DNA of 61,742 nucleotides from an uncultured Oscillospiraceae bacterium (GTDB lineage Bacteria > Bacillota > Clostridia > Oscillospirales > Ruminococcaceae). Shown piece after piece: positions 1 to 9,098 of this stretch. Position 1 is the first letter of the stretch, and each line of letters begins with the position of its first letter. Below the pieces are notes generated by a model, which saw only the letters and a list, made by a program, of their open reading frames with translations, did not search any database and was not told the origin of the DNA. The stretch lies in the NCBI GenBank assembly GCA_949295465.1, contig CASFKY010000055.1, positions 1-61,742 of the forward strand. The letters are read 5' to 3'. Made by a program: the position numbers and the translations under genes.

Positions 1-846
1 CCTGCTCAGCAGCCGGATGAAGTCGGGGGTGGTGCCGCAGCAGCCCCCCACCATGGCAAGGCCCAGCTCCCGGTAGGGCAGCATGGCCTGCAAAAACCCT
101 TGGGCGTCAATGTCATAGCCGCTGCCGTCGGCCCGGGGCAGCCCGGCGTTGGGCTTCACAAAGACGGCCACCCCCTGGGGCGCTGCCTCACAGAGCTGCT
201 TTGCCAGGGGGAAGATCTCGGCCGGGCCCAGGGAGCAGTTGATGCCCACCCCGTCGGCCCCCAGCCCCGAGGCCACCGCCGCAAAGCTCTGGACGGTGCA
301 GCCGGTAAAGGTGCGGCCGTTTTCCTCAAAGCTCATGCTCACCAATACCGGCAGGCGGCTGTTCTCCTTCACCGCCAAAAGGGCGGCCTTCACCTCGTAC
401 AGGTCGGTCATGGTTTCGATCACCGCCAGGTCGGCCTTGTCCCCGGCGGCCTTCACCATCTGGGCAAAGCAGTCGTAGGCCTCCTCAAAGCTTAAGGGGC
501 CGGCGGGCTCCAGCATCTCCCCCAGCGGGCCCATGTCCAGGGCCACCAGGGCCCCGTAGGGCCGGGCAGCCCGGCGGGCCACCTCCAGGCTGGCCGTCAC
601 GATCTCTTCCACCCCGTGGCCGGTGCCCGCCAGCTTTTTGCGGCTGGCCCCGAAGGTGTTGGCGTACAGCACCTGGCTGCCCGCCTCCAGGTATTGGCGG
701 TGAATGTCCTCCAGCAGCCGGGGCCGGGTGAGGGCCAGCAGCTCCGGCCGCTCCTCGGGGCCGATGCCCGCCCCTTGCAGCATGGTGCCCATGCCGCCGT
801 CCAGGATGACGGTGCGCCGCCCCTCAAAAAGCTCAGTAATCCGCAC
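1..846 (-). CDS. metH: Cobalamin-dependent methionine synthase, N-terminal part (runs off left edge)
   Basis: Hand translation gives a homocysteine S-methyltransferase domain. It opens with a TVILDGGMGTMLQ motif, carries a CS-type zinc ligand in GINCSLGPAE, and has the zinc-binding pair in MVGGCCGTTPDFI close to the window edge. That domain transfers a methyl group to homocysteine; in MetH, folate- and cobalamin-binding domains follow and would lie left of position 1. The chosen start is GTG at 846, because AGAGAGG sits 8 nt upstream and no ATG fits. It overlaps the activation-domain gene by 14 bp, so it is the third gene of a metF operon. The 282 visible codons could also belong to a short stand-alone homocysteine methyltransferase, but the separate activation-domain gene upstream makes split MetH more likely. 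Confidence 0.88.
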   Translation of the reverse strand, partial: MRITELFEGRRTVILDGGMGTMLQGAGIGPEERPELLALTRPRLLEDIHRQYLEAGSQVLYANTFGASRKKLAGTGHGVEEIVTASLEVARRAARPYGALVALDMGPLGEMLEPAGPLSFEEAYDCFAQMVKAAGDKADLAVIETMTDLYEVKAALLAVKENSRLPVLVSMSFEENGRTFTGCTVQSFAAVASGLGADGVGINCSLGPAEIFPLAKQLCEAAPQGVAVFVKPNAGLPRADGSGYDIDAQGFLQAMLPYRELGLAMVGGCCGTTPDFIRLLSR

Positions 847-1498
847 AGGTTTTTCCTCTCTTTCGATAGGTACAGGTTTTGTTCAGCACGCAGTGGCCGC
901 AGCCCGCCAGCTTGCCCTGCACCGGGTGGTCGCTCACCCCCATCAGGGCGGTAACGCTCTTGCGGGGGGCCAACAGACAGCTGGAACTGCAGCACACCCC
1001 CAGCCGGCGCTGGGCGTCCAGCATGCGGCAGAGCACCGGCTGAGCCGCCAGGGGCCAGTCCCCATAGCCGGGGGAGTAGCGGCTGGTGCAGTAAAGATTT
1101 TCCTTGGCCAGGGCAAGGCGCACCGCGCTCTCGGCCTGGGCGGCCATGGCCTCGGTGAGGGTGCTGGCCAGGGCGTCACACAGAGCCGCCTCAAAGAGGT
1201 CGGTGGCCGAGAGCCGGCGCAGCAGGGTGTCCACCCCGGCGCCGAGGCTCACCCCCAGCAGCACAAATCCCCCGCAGCCCTCCAGGTGGCGGGAGATGTC
1301 CCCGGTATCCAGCAGCAGGCCCGCCGGGGCCTGGGCCAAGTCAAACCGGGCCCACCAGCCCACCGGCCGGGCCGCCCCCAGCACCTTAGCCTCGCAGCTT
1401 TTCAGCCGGGCGGCCAGGGCCTCGTCCGGCTCCTCAAAGCAGCCCATATACCGCAGGGCCTCGGCCCAGTCCAGCCCGGCGGGGACCTCCAGCCTCAT
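833..1498 (-). CDS. Stand-alone methionine synthase activation (reactivation) domain protein
   Basis: The 221-residue product matches the C-terminal activation domain of MetH, which binds S-adenosylmethionine and remethylates oxidised cob(II)alamin. The key motif SRYSPGYGDWPL, the SAM-site signature of this domain, lies near residues 160-171. A cysteine-rich tail (CGHCVLNKTCTYRKRGKTC) follows. In Escherichia coli this domain is fused to MetH; here it is a separate gene between metF and metH, a split arrangement also known from Clostridia. Its ATG overlaps the metF stop by 4 bp (ATGA), and its own end overlaps metH by 14 bp, which suggests translational coupling. Family assignment is firm; partner choice is inferred from the operon. 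Confidence 0.9.
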   Translation of the reverse strand: MRLEVPAGLDWAEALRYMGCFEEPDEALAARLKSCEAKVLGAARPVGWWARFDLAQAPAGLLLDTGDISRHLEGCGGFVLLGVSLGAGVDTLLRRLSATDLFEAALCDALASTLTEAMAAQAESAVRLALAKENLYCTSRYSPGYGDWPLAAQPVLCRMLDAQRRLGVCCSSSCLLAPRKSVTALMGVSDHPVQGKLAGCGHCVLNKTCTYRKRGKTCADY

Positions 1499-2370
1499 GC
1501 CCGGCCGGGCAGCAGGTCCCGGATGCCCTCGTATACCTTGGCCGCCACCTGGGGATTGTTCATGGCGTAGAGGTGCACCCCGTCGGCCCCGCCCTCGATC
1601 AGATCCCGCAGCTGGCGCACCGCGTAGTCGATGCCCGCCTCAAAGAGGGAGGCCTCGTCGTCCTGATAGCGGCTGATCATCCGGGTGAACTCGCTGGGCA
1701 GGCTGGCGCTGGATAGGGCCACCGTCCGCTCGATCTGGCTCTTGCGCACGATGGGCATCACCCCCGCCGAGATGGGCAGGTCGATGCCCTCCTTGCGGGC
1801 CATATTCAAAAAGCGGTAGAACTTGGCGTTGTCAAAAAAGAGCTGGGTGGCCAGATGGCTCACCCCCGCCTCCTGCTTGATGCGCAGGTTGCGGATGTCG
1901 GCGGCCAGGCTCTCGGCCTCGGCGTGGCCCTCCGGGTAGCAGGCCCCCGAGATGCCGAAGCTGCCGTACTGGCCCCGGATGAAGGCGGCCAGGTCGCTGG
2001 CATGGGGGAAGTCGGCGCTGGGGGCCCGGTCGGGGCTGCGGTCCCCCCGCAGGGCCAGCACGTTCTGGATGCCCGCCGCAAACAGCTCGTCCAGGCTGGC
2101 GGTCATCTTCTCCTTGTCGCTGCCCATACAGATGAGGTGGGCCAGGGGCTCCACCCCCAATTCGTTTTTGAGGAAGTTGGCCACCTGGCAGGTGGACACG
2201 CCCCCGGCGCTACCCCCCGCCCCGTAGGTGACGCTGATGAAATCCGGCTCCAGGGCCTTCATCTGGCGCAGGCTCTCCTTCAGGCTCTCAAAGCTGGCGG
2301 TCTGCTTGGGGGGGAATACCTCAATGGAAAACACGCAGGATTTCTGCGCGAAAAGCTGACGAATGTACAT
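1495..2370 (-). CDS. metF: Methylenetetrahydrofolate reductase
   Basis: A 291-residue TIM-barrel flavoprotein that reduces 5,10-methylene-THF to 5-methyl-THF, the methyl donor for MetH. The N-terminus has the family motif FSIEVFPPK and a following DFISVTYGAGGS segment; ALRGD near residues 112-116 belongs to the flavin/folate site. Length is normal for the single-domain bacterial enzyme. The ATG at 2370 is preceded by GAAGGAG at good spacing. It is the first gene of the metF/activation-domain/metH operon, so one transcript supplies the methyl donor, the synthase and its reactivator. No riboswitch could be recognised in the short leader. Confidence 0.95.
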   Translation of the reverse strand: MYIRQLFAQKSCVFSIEVFPPKQTASFESLKESLRQMKALEPDFISVTYGAGGSAGGVSTCQVANFLKNELGVEPLAHLICMGSDKEKMTASLDELFAAGIQNVLALRGDRSPDRAPSADFPHASDLAAFIRGQYGSFGISGACYPEGHAEAESLAADIRNLRIKQEAGVSHLATQLFFDNAKFYRFLNMARKEGIDLPISAGVMPIVRKSQIERTVALSSASLPSEFTRMISRYQDDEASLFEAGIDYAVRQLRDLIEGGADGVHLYAMNNPQVAAKVYEGIRDLLPGRA

Positions 2371-2452
2371 GGTGTGTTTCTCCTTCCTGGGTGAAAGCCG
2401 GGCGCCTTGCGGGCGGCATCCCTGCCGCGCGCCCGCCGCCTTCTATGCTGCT

Positions 2453-2458
2453 ATTGTA
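2453..2458 (-). promoter_or_regulatory. Possible -10 element (TACAAT) for the metF operon
   Basis: TACAAT reads on the minus strand about 83 nt upstream of metF. No good -35 lies 16-18 nt further upstream, so the promoter is weak or needs an activator. A 6-bp inverted repeat, TATCGG/CCGATA (2504-2520), lies further upstream near the end of the neighbouring gene. Confidence 0.35.
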
Positions 2459-2461
2459 CCA

Positions 2462-2482
2462 TAAAAAGGGGCTCCCCCCTTA
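2462..2482 (-). terminator. Rho-independent terminator after the MBL-fold gene
   Basis: On the minus strand AAGGGG pairs with CCCCTT around a GGAG loop and is followed by a run of T. It lies about 47 nt after the stop at 2529 and separates that operon from metF. Confidence 0.6.
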
Positions 2483-2528
2483 TACCGGCTGCCGGGAATG
2501 GGTTATCGGTTCATCCGATAGCAGGCGT

Positions 2529-3554
2529 TCACGCCGCCGGTTCGAGAGAATCCCCCTCCGATTTTTCGGCCTGCACCACATAGCCCTCGGGGGTGGCCCA
2601 CACCACCACGTTCCCCTCCAGGTCGGTGCGGTGGAACTGGGCACCCGCGGCCTCAAACCGCTCCACCGCCTCCTGGTGGGGATGGCCGTACTCGTTGTTC
2701 AGCCCGCAGCTGGCCACCACCAGGGCCGGGCGCACCGCCGCCAGAAATTCGGCGGTGTTGGCCCCCGAGGAGCCGTGGTGGGCCGCCTTGAATACGTCCG
2801 CCCGCAGGTTGGCCCCCTCTTCCAAAAGGACCTCCTCAACCGGCTCCTCGGCGTCGCCGCTGTCCAGAAAACTCAGATTGGGGGCGTCGAACCGGGTGAC
2901 CAGGGAGATGTTGTTCATGTTGTCATCCACAATGCCGTCCCCCACCACCGTGAGGGTGCCCGAGCCGATGGGGTAGGTCTGGCCGGTCTGGCCCACCACC
3001 CCCGGCACGCCCAGGCTCTCCATGGTCTGCTTGACCTTGGCCATGGTGTAGCTCACCTGCTTTTCGCTCTTGGCCTCGTCGGGCAGCAGCACCTGGTCCA
3101 CCTGGCAGTGCTCCAGCACATCCTGGGCCGAGCCGATGTGGTCGGCGTGGGGGTGGGTCAGCACCAGCAGCTTCAGGTGGCCGGCCCCCGCCCGGTCCAG
3201 GTAGTCCAGCAGGTCGTCCCCGGCCTGGGAGGTGCCCGCGTCGATGAGGCAGAACTCTCCGTCCTGCTGGATCAGCACCGCGTCCCCCTGGCCCACGTCG
3301 ATGAAATGCACCGCCCCGGTGCTGTCCTGGGCGTCGCCCTGGGCCACCACGGCCCCCTGGCTGCCCTGGCCGCCCAGCAGCCGCAGGGCCTCGTCGGCCA
3401 GCATCCGGCCCGGCTCGGTCTCGGTGAGGCCCAGGTAGGCGCTGACCACCAGGGCCAGGGCCATGCCCCCGGCGCCCCACTTTTTCAGGGTGCGGAAGAG
3501 TTTTTTGCTCTTGTTTTTCCAGCTCTTAACGCTTCTTCTCCGTCTTCTTGCCAT
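2529..3554 (-). CDS. ComEC/Rec2-like metallo-beta-lactamase-fold hydrolase, membrane-anchored
   Basis: A 341-residue protein with a very basic N-terminus (MARRRRRSVKSWKNKSKK), one transmembrane segment at about residues 27-46, then a metallo-beta-lactamase domain. The metal site HPHADHIG is near residue 135, with further motifs HHGSSGANT and ASCGLNNEYGHPH. These are typical of the detached ComEC-type catalytic domain, thought to be an extracellular nuclease or phosphodiesterase; the substrate is unknown. ATG 3554 was chosen because GGAAAGG lies upstream at about 8 nt; an open frame further upstream has no ribosome site. It overlaps the end of the YgiQ gene by 29 bp, so the two are probably co-transcribed. 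Confidence 0.85.
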   Translation of the reverse strand: MARRRRRSVKSWKNKSKKLFRTLKKWGAGGMALALVVSAYLGLTETEPGRMLADEALRLLGGQGSQGAVVAQGDAQDSTGAVHFIDVGQGDAVLIQQDGEFCLIDAGTSQAGDDLLDYLDRAGAGHLKLLVLTHPHADHIGSAQDVLEHCQVDQVLLPDEAKSEKQVSYTMAKVKQTMESLGVPGVVGQTGQTYPIGSGTLTVVGDGIVDDNMNNISLVTRFDAPNLSFLDSGDAEEPVEEVLLEEGANLRADVFKAAHHGSSGANTAEFLAAVRPALVVASCGLNNEYGHPHQEAVERFEAAGAQFHRTDLEGNVVVWATPEGYVVQAEKSEGDSLEPAA

Positions 3555-5475
3555 GTTCGCTGCCTTTCCAGGGTGTGAGGGTGATGCGGCCGGGGGCATT
3601 CTTGGCGCCCCGGGCGGCGGGCCGGCGGCCGGCATGGCCGGTCTGGCGGCCCTTCTGGGCGGATTTGGGGGCATGGCTGCTGCCCAGCAGCAGGGGGATC
3701 AGGTCCTCCCGGTGTGTCAATTCCAGGGCCCGGCGCACCCGCTGGGCGTTCTTGGGCTCATAGTACTGCAAAAGGGCCCGCTGCATGGCCTTGCCCTCCC
3801 GGGTCTTTTCCACAAACACCGGCTTGAGGGTGTAGGGGTCCAGCCCGGTGTGGTACATGCAGGTGGAGACGGTGCCCGGGGTGGGGTAAAAATCCTGCAC
3901 CTGCTCCGGCTTCATGTGGTTGCGCCAGAGGTACTCGGCCAGGATCACCGCGTCCTTCAGTTCGCTGCCCGGGTGGCTGCTCACCAGGTAGGGCACCAGG
4001 TACTGCTTTTTGCCCGCCTGGCGGGTGAGCTGGTAGAACCTCTCCTTAAAATGGTCAAACACCTCGATGGGGGGCTTGCCCATGTAGGCCAGCACCCGGG
4101 GGCTGCAATGCTCGGGGGCCACCTTCAGCTGGCCGGAGATATGGTGCTCCACCAGCTCCTTGAAAAAGCTCTCGTCCTTGTCGTAGATGAGGTAGTCGTA
4201 GCGCACCGCGCTGCGCACAAACACCTTTTTCACCCCCGGGATCTGCCGCAGCCTGCGCAGGATGTTCAGGTACTCGGTGTGGGTGATGATCAGGTGGGGG
4301 CAGGGCGAGGGGGCCAGGCACTTCTTGCCCCCCTGGCACATCCCCTCACTCATCTGCTTGGCACAGCTGGGGTAGCGGAAATCGGCGGTGGGGCCGCCCA
4401 CGTCGTGTATGTAGCCCTTGAACTCCGGGTCGGCGGCGATGCGGCGGCCCTCCTCGATCACGCTCTCGGCGCTGCGGCTGGTGACCCGCCGCCCCTGATG
4501 CAGGGTGATGGCGCAGAAGTTGCAGCCTCCGTAGCAGCCCCGGTTGTGCATGATGGAGAACTTGACCTCCTGGATGGCGGGCACGCCCCCCGCCTCGTCG
4601 TACATGGGGTGCACCCGCCGGGTGAAGGGCAGGGCAAACACCCTGTCCAGCTCGCTGCGCACCAGGGGCTGGGCGGGGATGTTCTGCACCAGGTATTGCT
4701 CGGTCTGCTTTTGCACCACCGGCAGGCCGGTCACCACGTCCTGGTTGTCCATTTGCAGCCGGCAGGCCTTAGCGTAGGCCAGCTTGTCGGAGGCCACCTT
4801 CCTGAAGCCGGCGCACTCGGCGTACCGCTGGGGCAGGTGGTCAAAATCGGTGAGGTAGCAGGTGCCCGCCACGTCGGTGATGGTGCGGATGCTCTCTCCC
4901 GCGGCCAGGCGGCGGGCGATCTCCACGGTCTGGTGCTCGGCCATGCCAAAACTGAGCAGGTCGGCGCCGCAGTCCTCCAGGATGCTGGGCATCACCGTGT
5001 CGGCCCAGTAGTCGTAGTGGGCAAACCGGCGCAGGCTGGCCTCCACCCCGCCCACGATCACCGGCAGGTCCGGGAAGGCCTGCTTTGCCAGCCGGCCGTA
5101 GACGGTGACGCACCGGTCGGGCCGGTAGCCCGCCCTGCCGCCGGGAGAATACAGGTCCTCGTCCCGGGGCTGCTTGGCCACGGTGTACCGGGCCACCATG
5201 CTGTCCACATTGCCGCCGCCGATGAAGATGCCCCACCGGGGCCGGCCCAGGGCCTTGAAGCTCTCCGGGTCGTGCCAGTCGGGCTGGGCCAGCATCCCCA
5301 CCTTATACCCTTCGGCCTCCAGCACCCGGCCGATGATGGCCGGCCCAAAGGAGGGGTGGTCCACATAGGCGTCCCCCGAGATCAAAAGAAAATCCAGCTG
5401 CTGCCAGCCCCGGGCTTCCATATCGGCCCGGCTCACCGCCAGAAACTCCGGCCACGCCTGGTTGGGTTGGTTCAT
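3526..5475 (-). CDS. ygiQ: YgiQ-family radical SAM protein
   Basis: A 649-residue protein of the YgiQ/UPF0313 family. An N-terminal UPF0313 region (FLLISGDAYVDHPSFG, GRLAKQAFPDLPVIVGGVEASLRRFAHYD) is followed by a radical SAM core whose cluster motif, GCYGGCNFC, lies near residues 311-319. The C-terminus is Lys/Arg-rich. Members carry a [4Fe-4S] cluster and cleave S-adenosylmethionine; the reaction catalysed by YgiQ is not established. ATG 5475 has AAAGGCGGAAG just upstream. It is followed, with overlap, by the MBL-fold gene. Confidence 0.92.
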   Translation of the reverse strand: MNQPNQAWPEFLAVSRADMEARGWQQLDFLLISGDAYVDHPSFGPAIIGRVLEAEGYKVGMLAQPDWHDPESFKALGRPRWGIFIGGGNVDSMVARYTVAKQPRDEDLYSPGGRAGYRPDRCVTVYGRLAKQAFPDLPVIVGGVEASLRRFAHYDYWADTVMPSILEDCGADLLSFGMAEHQTVEIARRLAAGESIRTITDVAGTCYLTDFDHLPQRYAECAGFRKVASDKLAYAKACRLQMDNQDVVTGLPVVQKQTEQYLVQNIPAQPLVRSELDRVFALPFTRRVHPMYDEAGGVPAIQEVKFSIMHNRGCYGGCNFCAITLHQGRRVTSRSAESVIEEGRRIAADPEFKGYIHDVGGPTADFRYPSCAKQMSEGMCQGGKKCLAPSPCPHLIITHTEYLNILRRLRQIPGVKKVFVRSAVRYDYLIYDKDESFFKELVEHHISGQLKVAPEHCSPRVLAYMGKPPIEVFDHFKERFYQLTRQAGKKQYLVPYLVSSHPGSELKDAVILAEYLWRNHMKPEQVQDFYPTPGTVSTCMYHTGLDPYTLKPVFVEKTREGKAMQRALLQYYEPKNAQRVRRALELTHREDLIPLLLGSSHAPKSAQKGRQTGHAGRRPAARGAKNAPGRITLTPWKGSEHGKKTEKKR

Positions 5476-5512
5476 CGCTCTTCCGCCTTTCTCTCAAAGC
5501 CTCGCCGCCAAA

Positions 5513-5541
5513 AGGGGGCGGGGCCGCCGCCCTGCCCCCCT
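5513..5541 (-). terminator. Terminator after ftsK
   Basis: On the minus strand a long GC stem (GGGGGCAGGGC pairing with GCCCCGCCCCC) is followed by TTTT. It lies just after the ftsK stop at 5562. Confidence 0.6.
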
Positions 5542-5561
5542 TTGATGGCATATTCTCCCGC

Positions 5562-8210
5562 TTATTCCTGCCCGGGGGCCGGTGCGTCCCCCTCCTGCCG
5601 CAGGCACATCTCGATCCACTGCTGCCGGTCGATGAGCACCTGCCGGGGCTTGGCCCCCTCGTAGGGGCCTATGATGTGCATCTGCTCCATCTCGTCCATG
5701 ATGCGGGCGGCCCGGGCATAGCCCAGCTTGCACCGGCGCTGCAGCAGGCTGGTGGAGGCCTGGCCCGCGTCCAGCACCACCTCCACGGCGCTCTTGAGCA
5801 TGGGGTCGAAGCCGCCCTCGCCCCCTTCGCCCTCGCCGCCGTCCTTCTGGGCGGCAGCCCGCTTTTCCATCTCAGCGATCATGGCCTCGTTGTACTGGGC
5901 GCTGTTGTCCTTCTTGATGAAGTCCAGCACCCGGCTGATCTCCTCATCCTTCACAAAGCTGCCCTGGATGCGGATGGGCTTGGGCGCGCCCACCGGCAAG
6001 AACAGCATGTCGCCCATGCCCAGCAGCTTCTCGGCGCCGCCCGCGTCCAGGATGGTGCGGCTGTCCACCTGGCTGGACACCGCGAAGGCGATCCGGCTGG
6101 GGATGTTGGCCTTGATGAGGCCGGTGATCACGTCCACGCTGGGGCGCTGGGTGGCCACGATCAGGTGGATGCCCGCCGCCCGGGCCTTCTGGGCAATGCG
6201 GCAGATGTAGTCCTCCACTTCCTTGCCGGCCACCATCATCAGATCGGCCAGCTCGTCGATGATGATGGCGATGTAGGGCAGGTGTTCCATCCCCTCGGTC
6301 TCTTTGGCCATGCGGTTGTAGCTCTTGATCTCCCGCACGTTGTTCTCGGCAAAGAGGTGGTAGCGCCGCTCCATCTCGGCCACGGCGCTGCCCAGGGCCC
6401 CGGCCGCCTTGCGGGGCTCGGTGACCACCGGCATGAGCAGGTGGGGAATGCCGTTGTACTCGGCCAGTTCCACCACCTTGGGGTCAATGAGGATCAGCTT
6501 CACGTCCTCGGGGGCCGAGTGGTACAAAAAGCTGATGATGATGCTGTTGACGCACACCGACTTGCCGCTGCCGGTGCTGCCCGCGATGAGCAGGTGGGGC
6601 ATGCGGCAGAGATCCGCCACCTGGGCGCTGCCGGCGATGTCCTTGCCCAGGGCAAAGGTGAGGGGCGAAGCCGAGCGGACAAAGGGCTCCGACTCCAGGA
6701 TGCTGCGGATGCTGACCCCTTCCTTCACCCGGTTGGGCACCTCGATGCCCACGGCGGGCTTGCCGGGGATGGGGGCCTCAATGCGCACCCCGCCCGCCGA
6801 CAGGTTCAGGGCGATGTCGTCGGCCAGGCTGGTGATCCGGCTGATCTTGACGCCGGCCAGGGGCTGGAGTTCGTACCGGGTCACCGTGGGGCCCCGGCAG
6901 ATGTCCAGCACCTTGGTGCGCACCCCGAAATCCTCCAGGGTCTTTACCAGCTTGTCCGCCTTTTCTTTCAGTTCCGCCGCGGCGCCGGCGTCGTCCGGCC
7001 GCTTGCCCATCTCAAAGAGGGAGAGGGGCGGGTAAGTATAGGCCTCGGGGGGCGTCTTGGCGTCCGGGGCCTCCACCTGGATGGCGGGGGCCTGGGGCTC
7101 GGCCGCGGGCAGCACCGCCTTCTGGATCAGGGCCTCCAGTTCGCCGGGGGTGGCCTCCTCCTCCTCGGGGGCCAGCAGGGAGGTCTCGATGGGCTCTTCC
7201 TCCCCGTCCGCCTTCTCAAAGGCCATCCGGGCCGCCTGGGGGGCCTCGGCGGGGGGCACCGGCTCGCCCAGGGTTTCGGCCTGGGGCTCCTCATGGGCCA
7301 GCTCCTCCAGGGCCTGCTGGCCAAAGGTGCCGCCGGGGCCAATCTGGGGCTTTTCGTCCATGCTGTCGATGCCGGTCTGGGCCGTCTCGCTCATCGGGTC
7401 GGGGCCCAGGTCCAGGTCGATCACCGGCCGGCGGCGGTGCGGCTGGGGGGCAGGCTCGTCCATTTCCGGCTCCCGCTCCGGCGCCCGGCGCAGCCGGTCA
7501 AAGAGGCCGAACCGGCGGGGGGCAGGCTCTTCTTCCTCCTCCCAGTCCCCCGGCTCTTCCTCGTAGTACTCCTCTTCCTCCTGGCGGCGCAGTGCCTGCC
7601 GCTCCTCAAAGCGATGGGCCAGCCTCTCGATGAACTGGTACAGGTCTCCCAGCGTCACCCCGGTGAAGAGCATGAGGCAGGCCGCCAGCAGGATCAGCAC
7701 GATGATGCGGGCGGCCACCTTGCCGCAGAACACCAGCAGCACAGCCCCCAGGGCCCCCATCACGCCGCCCCCGAACACCGAGTCAAGGCCGCTCTGGTAG
7801 AGGGTTTGCAGGCACTGGGTCAGACTCTGGCCCTCCAGCTCCAGCCCGCTGAACACCACCAGGGTGCCGCACAAAGCCAGGCAGAGGGCAAAGGCCTTTG
7901 CCACATTGTCGGCGATGGTCTGGCGCAGGGCCACCAGGGCCGCCCAGTACAGCACCAGGATGCCCAGCAGATAGCCGAACAGCCCGAACACCCCCAGCAG
8001 CCCCTGGTGCAGGTGGTTCCACAGAGATTCGCCCTTTACAAAGGCCAGGGCGGTGAGCAGGGCCCCCAATACAAACAGGAAGACGCTGAGCTGGAGCCTC
8101 TGGCTGGTCTGGCGGTGGGCGGCTTTGCCCTTTTTGCGGCCGGTGCTCTTCTTTCTGGTGCCCGAGGCGGAGCGGGCGTTGGTCTTGACCGAGGTCTTTT
8201 TCGCTGCCAT
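5562..8210 (-). CDS. ftsK: FtsK/SpoIIIE-family DNA translocase
   Basis: An 882-residue septal DNA pump. A basic N-terminus is followed by four transmembrane segments (about residues 40-185), a long acidic Pro/Glu-rich linker (about 210-390), an alpha-beta motor domain, and a gamma winged helix (about 815-870). The motor has Walker A GSTGSGKS near residue 543 and Walker B IAIIIDELADL near 650. The gamma domain probably reads polar DNA sequences. The protein moves chromosomal DNA through the closing septum, or into the forespore if the organism sporulates. tepA lies directly upstream, as in Bacillus, which favours SpoIIIE orthology; symbol choice between ftsK and spoIIIE is a judgement. Confidence 0.94.
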   Translation of the reverse strand: MAAKKTSVKTNARSASGTRKKSTGRKKGKAAHRQTSQRLQLSVFLFVLGALLTALAFVKGESLWNHLHQGLLGVFGLFGYLLGILVLYWAALVALRQTIADNVAKAFALCLALCGTLVVFSGLELEGQSLTQCLQTLYQSGLDSVFGGGVMGALGAVLLVFCGKVAARIIVLILLAACLMLFTGVTLGDLYQFIERLAHRFEERQALRRQEEEEYYEEEPGDWEEEEEPAPRRFGLFDRLRRAPEREPEMDEPAPQPHRRRPVIDLDLGPDPMSETAQTGIDSMDEKPQIGPGGTFGQQALEELAHEEPQAETLGEPVPPAEAPQAARMAFEKADGEEEPIETSLLAPEEEEATPGELEALIQKAVLPAAEPQAPAIQVEAPDAKTPPEAYTYPPLSLFEMGKRPDDAGAAAELKEKADKLVKTLEDFGVRTKVLDICRGPTVTRYELQPLAGVKISRITSLADDIALNLSAGGVRIEAPIPGKPAVGIEVPNRVKEGVSIRSILESEPFVRSASPLTFALGKDIAGSAQVADLCRMPHLLIAGSTGSGKSVCVNSIIISFLYHSAPEDVKLILIDPKVVELAEYNGIPHLLMPVVTEPRKAAGALGSAVAEMERRYHLFAENNVREIKSYNRMAKETEGMEHLPYIAIIIDELADLMMVAGKEVEDYICRIAQKARAAGIHLIVATQRPSVDVITGLIKANIPSRIAFAVSSQVDSRTILDAGGAEKLLGMGDMLFLPVGAPKPIRIQGSFVKDEEISRVLDFIKKDNSAQYNEAMIAEMEKRAAAQKDGGEGEGGEGGFDPMLKSAVEVVLDAGQASTSLLQRRCKLGYARAARIMDEMEQMHIIGPYEGAKPRQVLIDRQQWIEMCLRQEGDAPAPGQE

Positions 8211-8305
8211 TTCGAATACTCCTGATTATGTAGATGCCGCCAAAAGGCGGCGGATGGAAACAGAAAACCGCACCGCCCCGGCGCGGGGCGGGCAGTTGCT
8301 TTTAT

Positions 8306-8334
8306 ATTGTAACACGAAAGGGCCCGCCTTGTAA
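8306..8334 (-). promoter_or_regulatory. Promoter of ftsK
   Basis: Minus-strand -35 TTACAA (8334-8329), 17-bp spacer, -10 TACAAT (8311-8306), about 95 nt before the ftsK start. Confidence 0.55.
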
Positions 8335-8375
8335 AATCCCGGCCCGAACCGGCCCCAAATCCGGGCCAAAAATGT

Positions 8376-9098
8376 TTACCGGCCGCCCTCTTTCGGGCCG
8401 GCGGCCTTGCCTGCTTCCTTCTCGATCTCCCGGTACAGGTATTGCAGCACGGTGCCCACGCTGCCTATCTCGTCCATCAGGCCCTCCTTCACGGCCTGGC
8501 CTCCGTCCAGCACGGTGCCCATATCCAGCACCAGCTCCCCGGTGTGCATCATCAGCTGGGTAAAGCGCCGGGCGCTCATGTGGGAGTGCCCCGCCACAAA
8601 GCCGGTGATCCGCTCCTGCATCTGATCAAAATACCGCATGGTCTGGGGCACCCCCAGCACCAGCCCCGAGTGGCGCACCGGGTGGATGGTCATGGTGGCG
8701 GTGGGCACAATAAAACTGCGGCGGGCGCTCACCGCCAACGGGATGCCGATGGAGTGACCGCCCCCCAGCACCAGGGTGGCGCTGGGCTTGGAGATGCCGC
8801 TGATCAGCTCGGCCAGGGCCAGGCCCGCCTCCACGTCCCCGCCCACCGTGTTGAGGATCACCATCAGTCCTTCTATGGCCGGGTCCTCCTCCACCGCGAT
8901 CAGCTGGGGGATCACATGCTCGTACTTGGTGGTTTTCTGGCTGGCAGGGGCCAAGGTGTGGCCCTCAATCTGGCCGATCACCGTCAGGCAGTGGATGATG
9001 TGCTCCCCGTGCAGGCAGGTGATGCTGCCGGTGTCAAAAATTTCCTGCCGCTGTTCCCGGCTCTCCTCGGGGCTGCTGCCCGCGTAATTCTTGCTCAT
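8376..9098 (-). CDS. tepA: ClpP-fold serine protease, TepA family
   Basis: A 240-residue ClpP/crotonase-fold protein. The probable catalytic serine is in GGGHSIGIP (about residue 115), the histidine in MTIHPVRHSG (about 139), and the aspartate in the LDGGQAVKEGLMDEIG segment. The N-terminus lacks a signal peptide, so it is cytosolic. In Bacillus subtilis the equivalent gene (ymfB/tepA) lies next to spoIIIE; its role there, degradation of signal peptides or help in translocation, is not firmly settled. The gene lies upstream of ftsK and diverges from rex. The active-site glycines are canonical, so it should be catalytically competent. Confidence 0.88.
   Translation of the reverse strand: MSKNYAGSSPEESREQRQEIFDTGSITCLHGEHIIHCLTVIGQIEGHTLAPASQKTTKYEHVIPQLIAVEEDPAIEGLMVILNTVGGDVEAGLALAELISGISKPSATLVLGGGHSIGIPLAVSARRSFIVPTATMTIHPVRHSGLVLGVPQTMRYFDQMQERITGFVAGHSHMSARRFTQLMMHTGELVLDMGTVLDGGQAVKEGLMDEIGSVGTVLQYLYREIEKEAGKAAGPKEGGR

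Noticed and set aside
2371-2460. SAM, SAH or THF riboswitch before metF
   Set aside because: The leader is short, GC-rich and has none of the conserved cores of these families.
5676-8225. A long open frame on the plus strand opposite ftsK, and similar frames opposite ygiQ (3463-5664), the ABC exporters (27235-29079, 29154-30950) and other genes
   Set aside because: They arise from high GC and codon bias opposite real genes; the products are His/Gly/Leu-rich without recognisable domains or ribosome sites.
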